Made by a program: the position numbers and the translations under genes. Shown here one piece after another: positions 29,571-39,547 of a stretch of 64,000 bases of DNA. The DNA is from Tragulus kanchil (lineage: Eukaryota; Chordata; Mammalia; Artiodactyla; Tragulidae), in assembly GCA_022376925.1 (NCBI GenBank), contig JAIOJX010000031.1, forward strand, positions 134,620,854 through 134,684,853, given 5' to 3'. The number at the start of each line of letters is the position of its first letter. Within the stretch, counting starts at the first letter, position 1. The notes under the pieces are model-generated. The model saw only the letters and a program-made list of their open reading frames with translations, did no database searches and was not told the origin of the DNA.

Positions 29571-30782
29571 TGTCATGGGCAGACACTGAAGAATTCCTAG
29601 GAATATACTGGGCTTTAGGATATAGAGAATTTAGTGAAGAGGAAGAAAGTGACTCAGACTATCCTCAAACCCCAGATAAAATACCAAGACTTTTAATCCA
29701 CCCCCTGGAAACTGATGTTAGTTCAGATGGGGCCGAGAAGTGGGTGAATATGATGTTACCCAAGGGAGGCATATATGTTAACCCTAAAGGGAAGAAGTTT
29801 ATCTCTAAAAGAAGTTATGGCCAGGTTAGTCAGAACTCGTCCAGCAGCAATGAGGAATCTGTGGCTCACCGCCAGGCGCCTCGGTGGGCTGCCACCCGTA
29901 AGCCTTCCACCAGCAAACCTTCCACTGGTAAGGCTGCCTCCCATAAACAAAGCCTGAAAGCTGCAGGCAGATCAGAAAAACCCTTATGGCAACATTCCAA
30001 TCTTATCTATTTACTTTTCTAAGAATAAGTTAGTTTAACTCCTAGCTCATGTTGTAGGTCTGCATGTCATAGAAGCCCAAAGCAGCGTTTTTCCTTAGGT
30101 CATAAATTCGAGTAAAATAAAGGGATAGTTTGCTTTTTAATAAATATGATTTATAAAATATGAATAAAAGCACAAGTAGAATTGTATGCAATTATGATGA
30201 CCTTTATCATTCCTTCCTGTTAAACTTTAAATACTTGCAATGATTTATGAAACAATGTAGTAAATTGTACTCTTGAAAGAAGATAAGAGGATGGCAGGGC
30301 GCCACTTGGGAAACTGACCGTTTGGCAGTTGTCCACCCGGGAGTTCAGCTAGGCCCTCGACCCTTTACTGGCTGGAAAGTGGCATGGGGGACAAATGACT
30401 ATGGTTTTTTCCTATAAAGGGAGGAGAATAGATTGTACGGGAGCACACTAGCTGAACTCAGTTTTGTCTGAGGTGAGACTGCTGGTCTCCAGCTCTGGGG
30501 TAAGATTTTTCTGTCATTTTGTTGATTGAGTTCTGAACTTTAACTGATGCAATGTACTGATGCTACTAAACGAGATATACTACTACTGACTTGATGTTCT
30601 TTATGTTAATAAATCTGATCTTGATTTGAACTCCACGCCTTTCTACTGTTGAAGTTCTATTCTCTTAAATTAGAGGGAACTACATTGTGTAGGTTGAAGT
30701 TCTCTGAAAATAGTATAGAGGTAATTGAGTGTTTCCTCGCGTCTATTAATCAGAGATAAGTAACTACATAATGCCTGTGACA
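29571..30782 (+). mobile_element. solo LTR of a long-LTR endogenous retrovirus (1,212 bp)
   Basis: The LTR starts TGTCATGGGC and ends GCCTGTGACA, near-inverted termini, with a 4-bp target duplication CACC in a BovB fragment. It has a TATA box (CCTATAAAGG, 30411) and a poly(A) signal (AATAAA, 30608), so U3 is about 840 bp, R about 200 bp and U5 short. U3 contains one frame open from the first bases to 30022 (about 150 codons). The frame is acidic and serine-rich at its start and lysine-rich later. A diverged sister LTR lies at 56770-57954 on the other strand. A 4-bp duplication occurs in gamma- and spuma-like retroviruses. No internal viral genes remain. Confidence 0.88.
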
Positions 30783-32160
30783 CACCTTCTCCCAGAGCTT
30801 GCTTAGACTCATGTCCATTGATTCAGTGATGTCATGAAACCAACTTGTCCTGTCATCCCCTTCTGCTTCTGCCTTCTATTCTCCCCGGCATCAGGGGCTT
30901 TTCTGTTGAGTCATCTCTTTGCATCAGGTGGCCAAAATATTGTAGATGACATATACTAACTTGTTAAAATTGCAAAATGCCTTTTCTATAGCAGATTTAG
31001 AAAACTATATTGTTTCTTTTTTTAGCCCTAGATTTAGAACGTAAGCCCTCCACCAGCAAACCTTCCACTGGTAAGGCTGCCTCCCATAAACAAAGCCTGA
31101 AAGCTGCAGGCAGATCAGAAAAACCCTTATGGCAACATTCCAATCTTATCTATTTACTTTTCTAAGAATAAGTTAGTTTAACTCCTAGCTCATGTTGTAG
31201 GTCTGCATGTCATAGAAGCCCAAAGCAGCGTTTTTCCTTAGGTCATAAATTCGAGTAAAATAAAGGGATAGTTTGCTTTTTAATAAATATGATTTATAAA
31301 ATATGAATAAAAGCACAAGTAGAATTGTATGCAATTATGATGACCTTTATCATTCCTTCCTGTTAAACTTTAAATACTTGCAATGATGTATGAAACAATG
31401 TAGTAAATTGTACTCTTGAAAGAAGATAAGAGGATGGCAGGGCGCCACTTGGGAAACTGACCGCTTTGGCAGTTGTCCACCCGGGAGTTCAGCTAGGCCC
31501 TCGACCCTTTACTGGCTGGAAAGTGGCATGGGGGACAAATGACTATGGTTTTTTCCTATAAAGGGAGGAGAATAGATTGTACGGGAGCACACTAGCTGAA
31601 CTCAGTTTTGTCTGAGGTGAGACTGCTGGTCTCCAGCTCTGGGGTAAGATTTTTCTGTCATTTTGTTGATTGAGTTCTGAACTTTAACTGATGCAATGTA
31701 CTGATGCTACTAAACGAGATATACTACTACTGACTTGATGTTCTTTATGTTAATAAATCTGATCTTGATTTGAACTCCACGCCTTTCTACTGTTGAAGTT
31801 CTATTCTCTTAAATTAGAGGGAACTACATTGTGTAGGTTGAAGTTCTCTGAAAATAGTATAGAGGTAATTGAGTGTTTCCTCGCGTCTATTAATCAGAGA
31901 TAAGTAACTACATAATGCCTGTGACACACCTTCTCCCAGAGCTTGCTTAGACTCATGTCCATTGATTCAGTGATGTCATGAAACCAACTTGTCCTGTCAT
32001 CCCCTTCTGCTTCTGCCTTCTATTCTCCCCGGCATCAGGGGCTTTTCTGTTGAGTCATCTCTTTGCATCAGGTGGCCAAAATATTGTAGATGACATATAC
32101 TAACTTGTTAAAATTGCAAAATGCCTTTTCTATAGCAGATTTAGAAAACTATATTGTTTC
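29897..32160. repeat. adjacent duplication D11 (29897-31016 / 31040-32160)
   Basis: Offset 1143. The joint has about 23 unrelated bases (31017-31039). It duplicates the 3' two-thirds of the solo LTR (31040-31925) and the right BovB fragment (31926-32090). Confidence 0.95.
30783..30945 (-). mobile_element. BovB/ART2A fragment, right half (copy at 31926-32088)
   Basis: Continuation of the BovB 3' sequence interrupted by the solo LTR: ACTCATGTCCATTGATTCAG through CATCAGGTGGCCAAAATATT. Confidence 0.8.
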
Positions 32161-32638
32161 CTAAATATTGTTTTAGTCATAGTCTTCATTTTCTCTGTTA
32201 TATTTGTTTTACTATTGTAAACAGCCAATTATGAATAATTAAGCATTAATTGGGTAAGTTTTATTTTGGATTTCTTACTGTTACAGTATTTTTTAAGAAT
32301 TTATTTATATACAGTAAATATGCAGAACACATTGCTAATATAATAGTTTTCAGTTATGAGACAGCAGTATATTTACTGTTGATTGGCATGTTCTTAGGGG
32401 TCATGGTAGATTGGCATATGGTTTTTAAAGCTAGGCTACCTTAAATGTGAATTTATGTTATTGTGCTTTTATTAAGGATTCTATTCCTTTAGTGTTTCTT
32501 AAAATTTAAGGTCATCGTTGTGGTGTTTCATAACAATGGCGTAAGTATCACTTTTGGTATAACATCACATATTCAATATGAAACATTTAGGTTTGAATTA
32601 TAGTGAATAGGATACCTATGGTTCTTTTTATCTTGTAG

Positions 32639-34053
32639 ATATCTCTCCTACACATATGATCAAGCATTTACAACCCAGAGCAAACAGTGGTAAACAAGAA
32701 GCGTTCCAAACACTGATGCTGGGAAGACCCAAAAGCTGTGAAATCAAACATTTTCACCTTTGGGAAAGCTGGGAAGATATGTGTGAATTTGAGTTGGGGA
32801 GAGATGAGGAAAGAAATCTCAAAGGAAGACCTGCAACCCATAACAGAAATCTGCCTGGTGGAAGATATTCTTTCTGCCATGGTAGAAAGGATGCAGGAAT
32901 CAAGCCCCTTGGCAACAGGCTCGAATTTAATGTTCAGGATAAAGTGCAGATATTTCAGACTGAAAGGATAACTTCTGAATATAATGAGGTTGAGAGGTCT
33001 ATCAACAAGAGTTTTCCATTTTCATTACGTCAAAGAATTCCTCCTTGTCTCCAAACCAGTGTTTCTAATATATACGGGAATGATGTCATGCATCATTCAG
33101 TGATGACACAAGACCTGAAAGCACACAGGGAAAAACCTTACAAATGTAGTGAATGTGGGAAAGCCTATCTTAGGGGCGCATTCCTCATTAAACATCAGGC
33201 CATCCATACAAGAAAGAAATCACATAAATGTGAAGTATGTGGCAAACTGTTTGATCAAGGTTCACAGCTTGTTCGTCATTTAAAAATCCATCCTGGAGTG
33301 AAATGTTATAAATGTAATGAGTGTGACAAAATCTTTACTGATGACTCCACCTTTGCCAGACATCAGATAATCCACCCAGGAGCAAACTTACATAAATGTG
33401 ATGTATGTGGTAAAATCTTTGGTCAAAGTTCATTCCTTGTACGTCATCGGAGGATCCATGCAAGGAAGAGAAGAAATTACCAGTGTAACGAGTGTGGCAA
33501 AACCTTTACTGACAGCTCAAATCTCAGTAGACATAAGAAAATTCACACAGGAAAGAAATTATTTAAATGTGATATATGTGACAAAGTCTTCAGCCGAAAT
33601 GCACATGTTGTTGGTCATCGGAGGATTCATACTGGAGAGAAACCTTATAAATGTAATGTGTGTGGCAAGCACTTTAGTCAACCTTCGCATTTCATAAGTC
33701 ATAAGAGATCTCACACTGGAGAGAAACCTTACAAGTGTAATGAGTGTGGCAAGGCCTTCAGTGAAAAGTCAGTCCTTTTAAGTCATCAGAGAGTTCATAC
33801 TGGTGAGAAACCTTACAAATGCGATGAGTGCGGAAAAGTCTTTAGTCAAAAACCACATCTTCGGCTTCATCGAAGAATACATACTGGAGAGAAACCTTAT
33901 AAATGTAATGAGTGTGGTAGGCTCTTCAGTCGAAATTCACACCTTACAAGTCATCGGAGAATACATGTAGAGAAACCTTTCAAATGTTTTGAATGTGGAA
34001 AATCCTTTGCTCAGGTCTTGGCACTCACTAAACATCAGGAAATCCATACATGA
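32639..34053 (+). CDS. 11-finger C2H2 exon of the intact KRAB-ZNF gene
   Basis: Last exon of the + KZNF. The acceptor TTCTTTTTATCTTGTAG ends at 32638. The first two bases complete a codon from the KRAB exon, and 470 codons follow to TGA at 34051. A linker of about 150 residues precedes eleven C2H2 fingers, all with intact C-C-H-H ligands, mostly joined by TGEKP-like linkers. Likely base-contacting residues (-1, 3, 6), finger 1 to 11: RFK, QQR, DTR, QFR, DNR, RHG, QHS, EVS, QHL, RHS, QAK. Finger linkers 1-5 deviate from TGEKP (TRKKS, PGVKC, PGANL); those later are canonical. A nuclear DNA-binding repressor, target unknown. This exon lies outside every duplication. Ortholog not assigned. Confidence 0.95.
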
Positions 34054-34260
34054 GAGAAACTAGGTGAGTGAGGCATCTGGTGGAAGTCTTCAAACTTCAA
34101 AACCCACACCCTACTATTGTTCAGAGAATTCATACTATTGAGAAACCATACAAATATCGTGTGTGTGGCAATGACTGAGGCTTCACGAGAAAATTCATAC
34201 TGGATGAAAAACAGATATAAATGTATTTATTAGTTAGGTCTTTAGAGTGTAAATTTATTC
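34054..34260 (+). pseudogene. decayed extra fingers after the stop
   Basis: Beyond TGA 34051-34053, sequence still reads like fingers in shifting frames (CAGAGAATTCATACTATTGAG, then AAACCATACAAATATCGTGT). The ancestral array therefore had at least two more fingers that became 3' UTR. Confidence 0.65.
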
Positions 34261-34590
34261 TAGAAAGAGTCCTCACCAATCCATGAATGTGAAAAAAAAC
34301 CACCCTATCCTCACCAGTGATACCAAGGAAGAGGGACAGTTACCAGGGACTGATGATATTGTAGGAACAGTGCTCAGGAAAATGGTCACTCTCTCCACTG
34401 GGTAGAAGTGACTGCTGTACAGGATTAAAGAGAGGTTACTCTTATTTGTGGCAGTTGAAAGAGAGCAATTATTTTCAGCATCCAATTTGACTGGAACCAT
34501 GAAATATGTGTATGTGTATGATTCAGTTTAACTCTTGTCTAGTATTCTAAGCACTACATTCTGAATGTATCAGGGTTTCCTGTTTTCATG

Positions 34591-34596
34591 AATAAA
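34591..34596 (+). terminator. poly(A) signal of the + KZNF (copy at 35774)
   Basis: AATAAA in TTTCATGAATAAAATATAAA, about 540 bases after the stop codon; a plausible 3' end for the transcript. A second AATAAA lies at about 34901. Confidence 0.55.
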
Positions 34597-34914
34597 ATAT
34601 AAACACTTGTCGTAGCCCTGGATGAGTCGTGTTTACTCCATCAGCTTAGTTCTGTCTCACCTCAATACTTTAAAACAGCAGCTCAGAATACACCATTAGG
34701 CTCTCAGGTTTTAATACATCTAGAACAATTTCTTGTCAATATAGAATCAAACAACATTAAATTTAGATGTTACATACTCATGATTGGTAATTGGAGTTAC
34801 TCTCTCTACACTCTATACCAGAATATTCATATGACTTTAATGCAAATAACATAGCAGTGCATTTCAGACTGACTTCACTAATGTGCAAAAATTGCATCAA
34901 ATAAAGATCTAACT

Positions 34915-35035
34915 GGCTTTTTATTTATTTATTGTTGGCTGTGTTGGGTCTTCGTTGCTGCATTTGGGATTTCTCTAGTTGGGGAACACAGGCTGTAGGT
35001 GGGAGGGCTCAGTAGTTGTGACTCACAGGCTCATC
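34915..35035 (-). mobile_element. partial CHR-2-type SINE (copy at 36097-36217)
   Basis: TTTATTTATTGTTGGCTGTG through GTAGTTGTGACTCACAGGCT in minus orientation; the head is missing and BovB sequence follows directly. Confidence 0.65.
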
Positions 35036-35049
35036 AAGTTTATTTCTCA

Positions 35050-35354
35050 TGTTGTTTTTCAATTGCTCAGTCGTGCCTGACTCTTCGTAACATTCTGAAT
35101 TGCAGCATGCCAGACTACCTTCACTATCTCCTCGAATTTGCTCAAACACATGTCCATTGAGTTGGTAATGCCATCCAACCATCTCATCCTCTGTCACTCT
35201 CTTCTCCTATCCTCAGTCTTTCCCAGCATCCAAATCTTTTCCAGAGAGTTGTCTTTCTGCATCAGGTGGCCAAAGTATTAGAGCTTCAGTGCAGCATCAG
35301 TCCTTCCAGTGCATATTCAGGGTTGATTTCCATGTTCGATCTTACAGTCCAAGG
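35050..35354 (-). mobile_element. BovB 3' fragment (fuller copy at 36232-36740)
   Basis: Minus-strand BovB: CAATTGCTCAGTCGTGCCTG, then CATGTCCATTGAGTTGGTAA, then CATCAGGTGGCCAAAGTATT. The second copy continues through GTTGAAAGCGTCGATTCTTT and ATCCAACTCTCACATCTGTA to about 36740. Confidence 0.9.
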
Positions 35355-36740
35355 GACTGAGGCTTCACGAGAAAATTCATACTGGATGAAAAACAGATAT
35401 AAATGTATTTATTAGTTAGGTCTTTAGAGTGTAAATTTATTCTAGAAAGAGTCCTCACCAATCCATGAATGTGAAAAAAAACCACCCTATCCTCACCAGT
35501 GATACCAAGGAAGAGGGACAGTTACCAGGGACTGATGATATTGTAGGAACAGTGCTCAGGAAAATGGTCACTCTCTCCACTGGGTAGAAGTGACTGCTGT
35601 ACAGGATTAAAGAGAGGTTACTCTTATTTGTGGCAGTTGAAGAGAGAGCAATTATTTTCAGCATCCAATTTGACTGGAACCATGAAATATGTGTATGTGT
35701 ATGATTCAGTTTAACTCTTGTCTAGTATTCTAAGCACTACATTCTGAATGTATCAGGGTTTCCTGTTTTCATGAATAAAATATAAACACTTGTCGTAGCC
35801 CTGGATGAGTCGTGTTTACTCCATCAGCTTAGTTCTGTCTCACCTCAATACTTTAAAACAGCAGCTCAGAATACACCATTAGGCTCTCAGGTTTTAATAC
35901 ATCTAGAACAATTTCTTGTCAATATAGAATCAAACAACATTAAATTTAGATGTTACATACTCATGATTGGTAATTGGAGTTACTCTCTACACTCTATACC
36001 AGAATATTCATATGACTTTAATGCAAATAACATAGCAGTGCATTTCAGACTGACTTCACTAATGTGCAAAAATTGCATCAAATAAAGATCTAACTGGCTT
36101 TTTATTTATTTATTGTTGGCTGTGTTGGGTCTTCGTTGCTGCATTTGGGATTTCTCTAGTTGGGGAACACAGGCTGTAGGTGGGAGGGCTCAGTAGTTGT
36201 GACTCACAGGCTCATCAAGTTTATTTCTCATGTTGTTTTTCAATTGCTCAGTCGTGCCTGACTCTTCGTAACATTCTGAATTGCAGCATGCCAGACTACC
36301 TTCACTATCTCCTCGAATTTGCTCAAACACATGTCCATTGAGTTGGTAATGCCATCCAACCATCTCATCCTCTGTCACTCTCTTCTCCTATCCTCAGTCT
36401 TTCCCAGCATCCAAATCTTTTCCAGAGAGTTGTCTTTCTGCATCAGGTGGCCAAAGTATTAGAGCTTCAGTGCAGCATCAGTCCTTCCAGTGCATATTCA
36501 GGGTTGATTTCCTTTTAGGTTTGACTGGTTCGATCTTACAGTCCAAGGGACTCTCAGGAGTCTTCTACAGCATCACAGGTTGAAAGCGTCGATTCTTTGG
36601 TGCTCAGCCTTCTTTATGATCCAACTCTCACATCTGTATGCGACTGCTGAAAAAACCCGTAGCTTTGACCAGACAGACATTTGTCAGCCCAGTGATGTCT
36701 CTGCTTCTGAATGTGCTGTTTAGGTTTGTCATAGCTTTTC

Positions 36741-37189
36741 CTCCACGAAGCTCTCAGGAAATCTGTCTTCTCGCTATCACATCACTCTTTCCTTTAATAT
36801 ATAAAATGGATTCTTTCACTCTCCAGTGGTTCTGCAGCTCACAAAGCAAGGCCTTCCGCTCTGTCATCTGGCTCCTTTGAAATTCACTGCTTGACTAAGA
36901 GAAGCACAGGATGGCCTGTTTCAAAGGGATTGCCTTTGCTTTGTCCCCTTTCTATTTTTGATTCAATCAGAGGCTCAGGTCTTAGTCCTACAACAGAGCA
37001 TAACCTGCAGTCTTAACCTCGGGGCCCATCCTGATTCCATCCTCATTGGCTGTGCTCAGGAGACCTCATCCACAGTGGGCAAGACCCTCCTAGTCTTCCA
37101 GGCCATCTATTACACCGGAACCTGCATGGACCATCGCAAATCCTCTGTTTAGATCCCTTACCTGTTTTTTGTGTTACGACTTCTGTACA
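36741..37189. other. repeat-flank sequence, no gene seen
   Basis: Includes the ragged end of the BovB copy and mixed-composition sequence with a 64-codon frame that lacks any recognisable motif. Confidence 0.4.
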
Positions 37190-37400
37190 ACCTTCAAAGG
37201 TGAGTGTAACTGGGACCTGGTTAGGATCTTCTGTAACTGTTACTCAAGAAAAGGGTGAAGACTGTTTACAGAGAGACGCTTTTTTTGAGCCCCAGTCCTC
37301 TGTGAGAAGCACATATGAACCTTTCAGTTCTGAGGTTGTCAGCTGTGGGTAGAGTGCAGGATCCCATGTTAAGTTCCTATAATATCTGACCGTAATATTT
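37190..37400 (+). other. relic of a further KZNF-intron duplication
   Basis: Aligns with about 23635-23850, the intron after the intact KRAB exon (shared GATCTTCTGTAACTGTTACT / GATCCTCTGTGATTGTTACT block, then GAGCCCCAGTCCTCTGTGAG / GACCCTAGATCTTACAAGGG, and AGCTCC...TATAATATCTG). It suggests another copy of the KRAB-ZNF unit lay downstream and was mostly lost. Confidence 0.55.
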
Positions 37401-37429
37401 TGTGTGTGTGGTTTATTATTTTGCAGGGA

Positions 37430-37732
37430 AATTTTATTTATTTTTGGCTATTAGGGGTTTTTACTGCTGACACAGGCTCTTCTCAAGTTGCAGGGAGCAG
37501 GGGCTACTCTCTAGTTGAAGTGAGAAGGCTTCTTGTGTTAACTTCTCTTGCTGTGGAACTTGGGCACCGGGGCTCAATAGTTGCAGCTCTGAGGCTCTAA
37601 AGCACAGGCTCCAAAGTTGTAACTCATGGGCTTAGTCGCTGTGCAGCATGTGGGATCTTCCCGGATCAGGGATAGAACCTGTGTCTCCTGCACTGGCAGG
37701 CAAACTACCTCTAAGCTACCAGGGAAGCCTGT
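37430..37732 (-). mobile_element. CHR-2-type SINE
   Basis: Minus orientation from TTTTATTTATTTTTGGCTATTAGG through CAGGGGCTACTCTCTAGTTG, GTGGGATCTTCCCGGATCAG and GAACCTGTGTCTCCTGCACT to head CTACCAGGGAAGCC. Confidence 0.85.
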
Positions 37733-38200
37733 ATGAGTTTTATACCATGAAATTTACATGTAACACAAGTGTTAGTATACTAGATATTATCCCAAAGATC
37801 TATTATACAATCTTAGTTTTTAAAAATTCTTTTCTTCTTCTGACGAGTTTCAGGGATTTACTTCTACTCTGTCTCCAAGTTCACAGATTCATTTCCCCAT
37901 AGCATCTAATCACCAGTTAATTCCTGCTAGTGTGGTTTGTATTGTATTCTTCAGCTCTGTCTGGCTTTTCTTACCCTCTCTCTGTCTAATCTCTTTGTTC
38001 ATCCCGCCTCCTGAAGTCTGTAAGCATTTTGCTAGCCCTAACCTTACACTCTGTTGCACTGGCTGCTCATCTCCACTTCATGAACTTCTGGGGTTTTCCT
38101 TTTGTTTGGAACAAATTCCTCTGTCGCCTCATCCTGCCTAATCTGTTTTAATTTCTGTGTATTTACTAGTTTGGTTCTGGTTCTGGTTCTACAGGAAATG
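37733..38200. other. AT-rich spacer, no gene seen
   Basis: Pyrimidine-rich sequence without recognisable exon or complete repeat. Open frames have no domain signature. Confidence 0.4.
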
Positions 38201-38219
38201 GGCTTTTGGAGGAGACAGC

Positions 38220-39300
38220 CTATGCATGCCAGCAGCTCGCTCCTTTCTGAGCACCGGAGCCCCCTGGCTGAGGCATGTGGCTCCTTCCCCGGCCGCAGGT
38301 TGACCACCACGCGATCGGGTGAGTACGGCTGTCCCCTGCCCGGCCAGCATTGTGCAGAGGTTGCTGCCAGCTGCTGATGGGTGGGTTCCCAGGGGTCCTG
38401 GGAGCTTGTTTATGACAGAGTCTGAGGTGTCCTAAAGCTGGTGTCAGCACACTGGTGAGTGCGGCCTGCTCTTGGGGTGGCTGGCTTAGGGCCTCAAACT
38501 GCCTCACAGCTGGTGTCACCCTGCTGGTGGGTGCACTGGGTCCTGACATAGCCGGCTTCAGCAGTGGTGGGGTTAGTGCTTGCCTGTTGGTGGGTGGAAC
38601 TCAGTCCCAGGGAAATCTTGAGGCTGGTGCCCACCCACTGCAGGACTGAGCTGGGTTCTGGGGTCTCCTGCAGGGCTTGGGAGTCTGGATCTGATATTGG
38701 CCCATTGGGTTGTCGGGGCTGTGACCCTGGGAGTCTCAAGGCTGTTTGTGGCTGCTGGCATGTGGAGCACAGTCTCAAGGGCTCTGGCATCATCACTTGG
38801 GCATTCCAGAGTTGCTAGCAGCCTGTTGCTTGGCAGGGCTAGGACAGGGTTTCAGCTGCTGCCTCCCAAGTAGGCTGGGCACCTTCATCTCTTGCTGCAG
38901 GTCCCTGGAGGTCCTGAAGCTGCTGTCTGCACACTGGTGCTCAGGGCTGAGGCCCGGGTCCCAGGACTAGTTTCAAGGTCTGATGAGTGGACCTGGAACC
39001 TGAAGTCTATGGCTGCAGGGGCCTGAGGGTCCCAAACTTTGACTCGGTTCATTATTGGGTTGGACCAGGTCCTGTCCCAGTGGCTGGCAGTGGGGCTTGG
39101 GAGTCCTGGGGTTAGTCCTGGCACACTGGTGGGAGGGCCTCCAGGCCTCCATGGTGGTGGAGGTTGGGACTGTCGGGTCATGGGTTCCTAAGGCAGCTGG
39201 CCTGCTGGTGCGGGAGCTGCTGTGTGCCGGCCTAGCTGGCACTTGGTCCTGGTTGTATCAGCACTAGTATTGAGCAGGCTGGTGGGTGAAGCCAGCACTG
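38220..39300. repeat. GC-rich degenerate minisatellite-like block
   Basis: About 1 kb of G/T-rich sequence built from imperfect recurrences of CTGGTG...CACACTGGTG / CTGCTGGTGGGTGCACTGGG / TGCCTGTTGGTGGGTGGAACT, at very roughly 70-100-base intervals. Several overlapping open frames arise on both strands simply because stop codons are rare. It is probably the internal or VNTR-like part of an interspersed ruminant repeat that continues at 39548. Confidence 0.55.
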
Positions 39301-39309
39301 TTCGCTAGA

Positions 39310-39545
39310 GGGAGGATTCATATTATTTTGTATTGGAGGATAGCCAATTCACAGTGTTGTGATAGTTTCAGGTGAACAGGGAAGGGACTCAGCCATGCAT
39401 ACACATGTATCCATTCTCCCCCAAACTCCCCTCCCATCTCGGCTGCCATGCGGCATTGAGCAGAGTTCCCTGTACTCTACAGTAGGTCCTTGTTGATGTA
39501 CAGCAGTGTGTACCTGTCCGTCCCAGACTCTAACCATCCCTTCCA
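39310..39545 (-). mobile_element. L1 3' UTR fragment
   Basis: TTTTGTATTGGAGGATAGCC, then GTTGTGATAGTTTCAGGTGA, TACACATGTATCCATTCTCC and TGCGGCATTGAGCAGAGTTC; this resembles the minus strand of the artiodactyl L1 3' end. It splits the GC-rich repeat from its continuation (GGGAGGATTC occurs before it at 39310 and after it at 39548, possibly its target duplication). Confidence 0.7.
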
Positions 39546-39547
39546 GA

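Larger units (their letters stand above)
27931..30031. repeat. adjacent duplication D10 (27931-28978 / 28979-30031)
   Basis: Offset 1048. TAAGTT is shared exactly by both ends at the joint. Copy 1 stops inside the U3 of the solo LTR and copy 2 continues through it, so copy 2 holds the natural downstream sequence. Confidence 0.95.
34173..36552. repeat. adjacent duplication D12 (34173-35354 / 35355-36552)
   Basis: Offset 1182. GACTGAGG spans the joint. Copy 1 lacks about 16 bases of BovB just before the joint (TTTTAGGTTTGACTGG region, present near 36512). It duplicates the 3' UTR of the + gene and the repeats after it. Confidence 0.95.

Noticed and set aside
38220..39267. Dense overlapping frames of 60-109 codons on both strands as possible genes
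   Set aside because: They arise from the stop-poor GC-rich repeat. There are no splice sites, domain or start context to support any.
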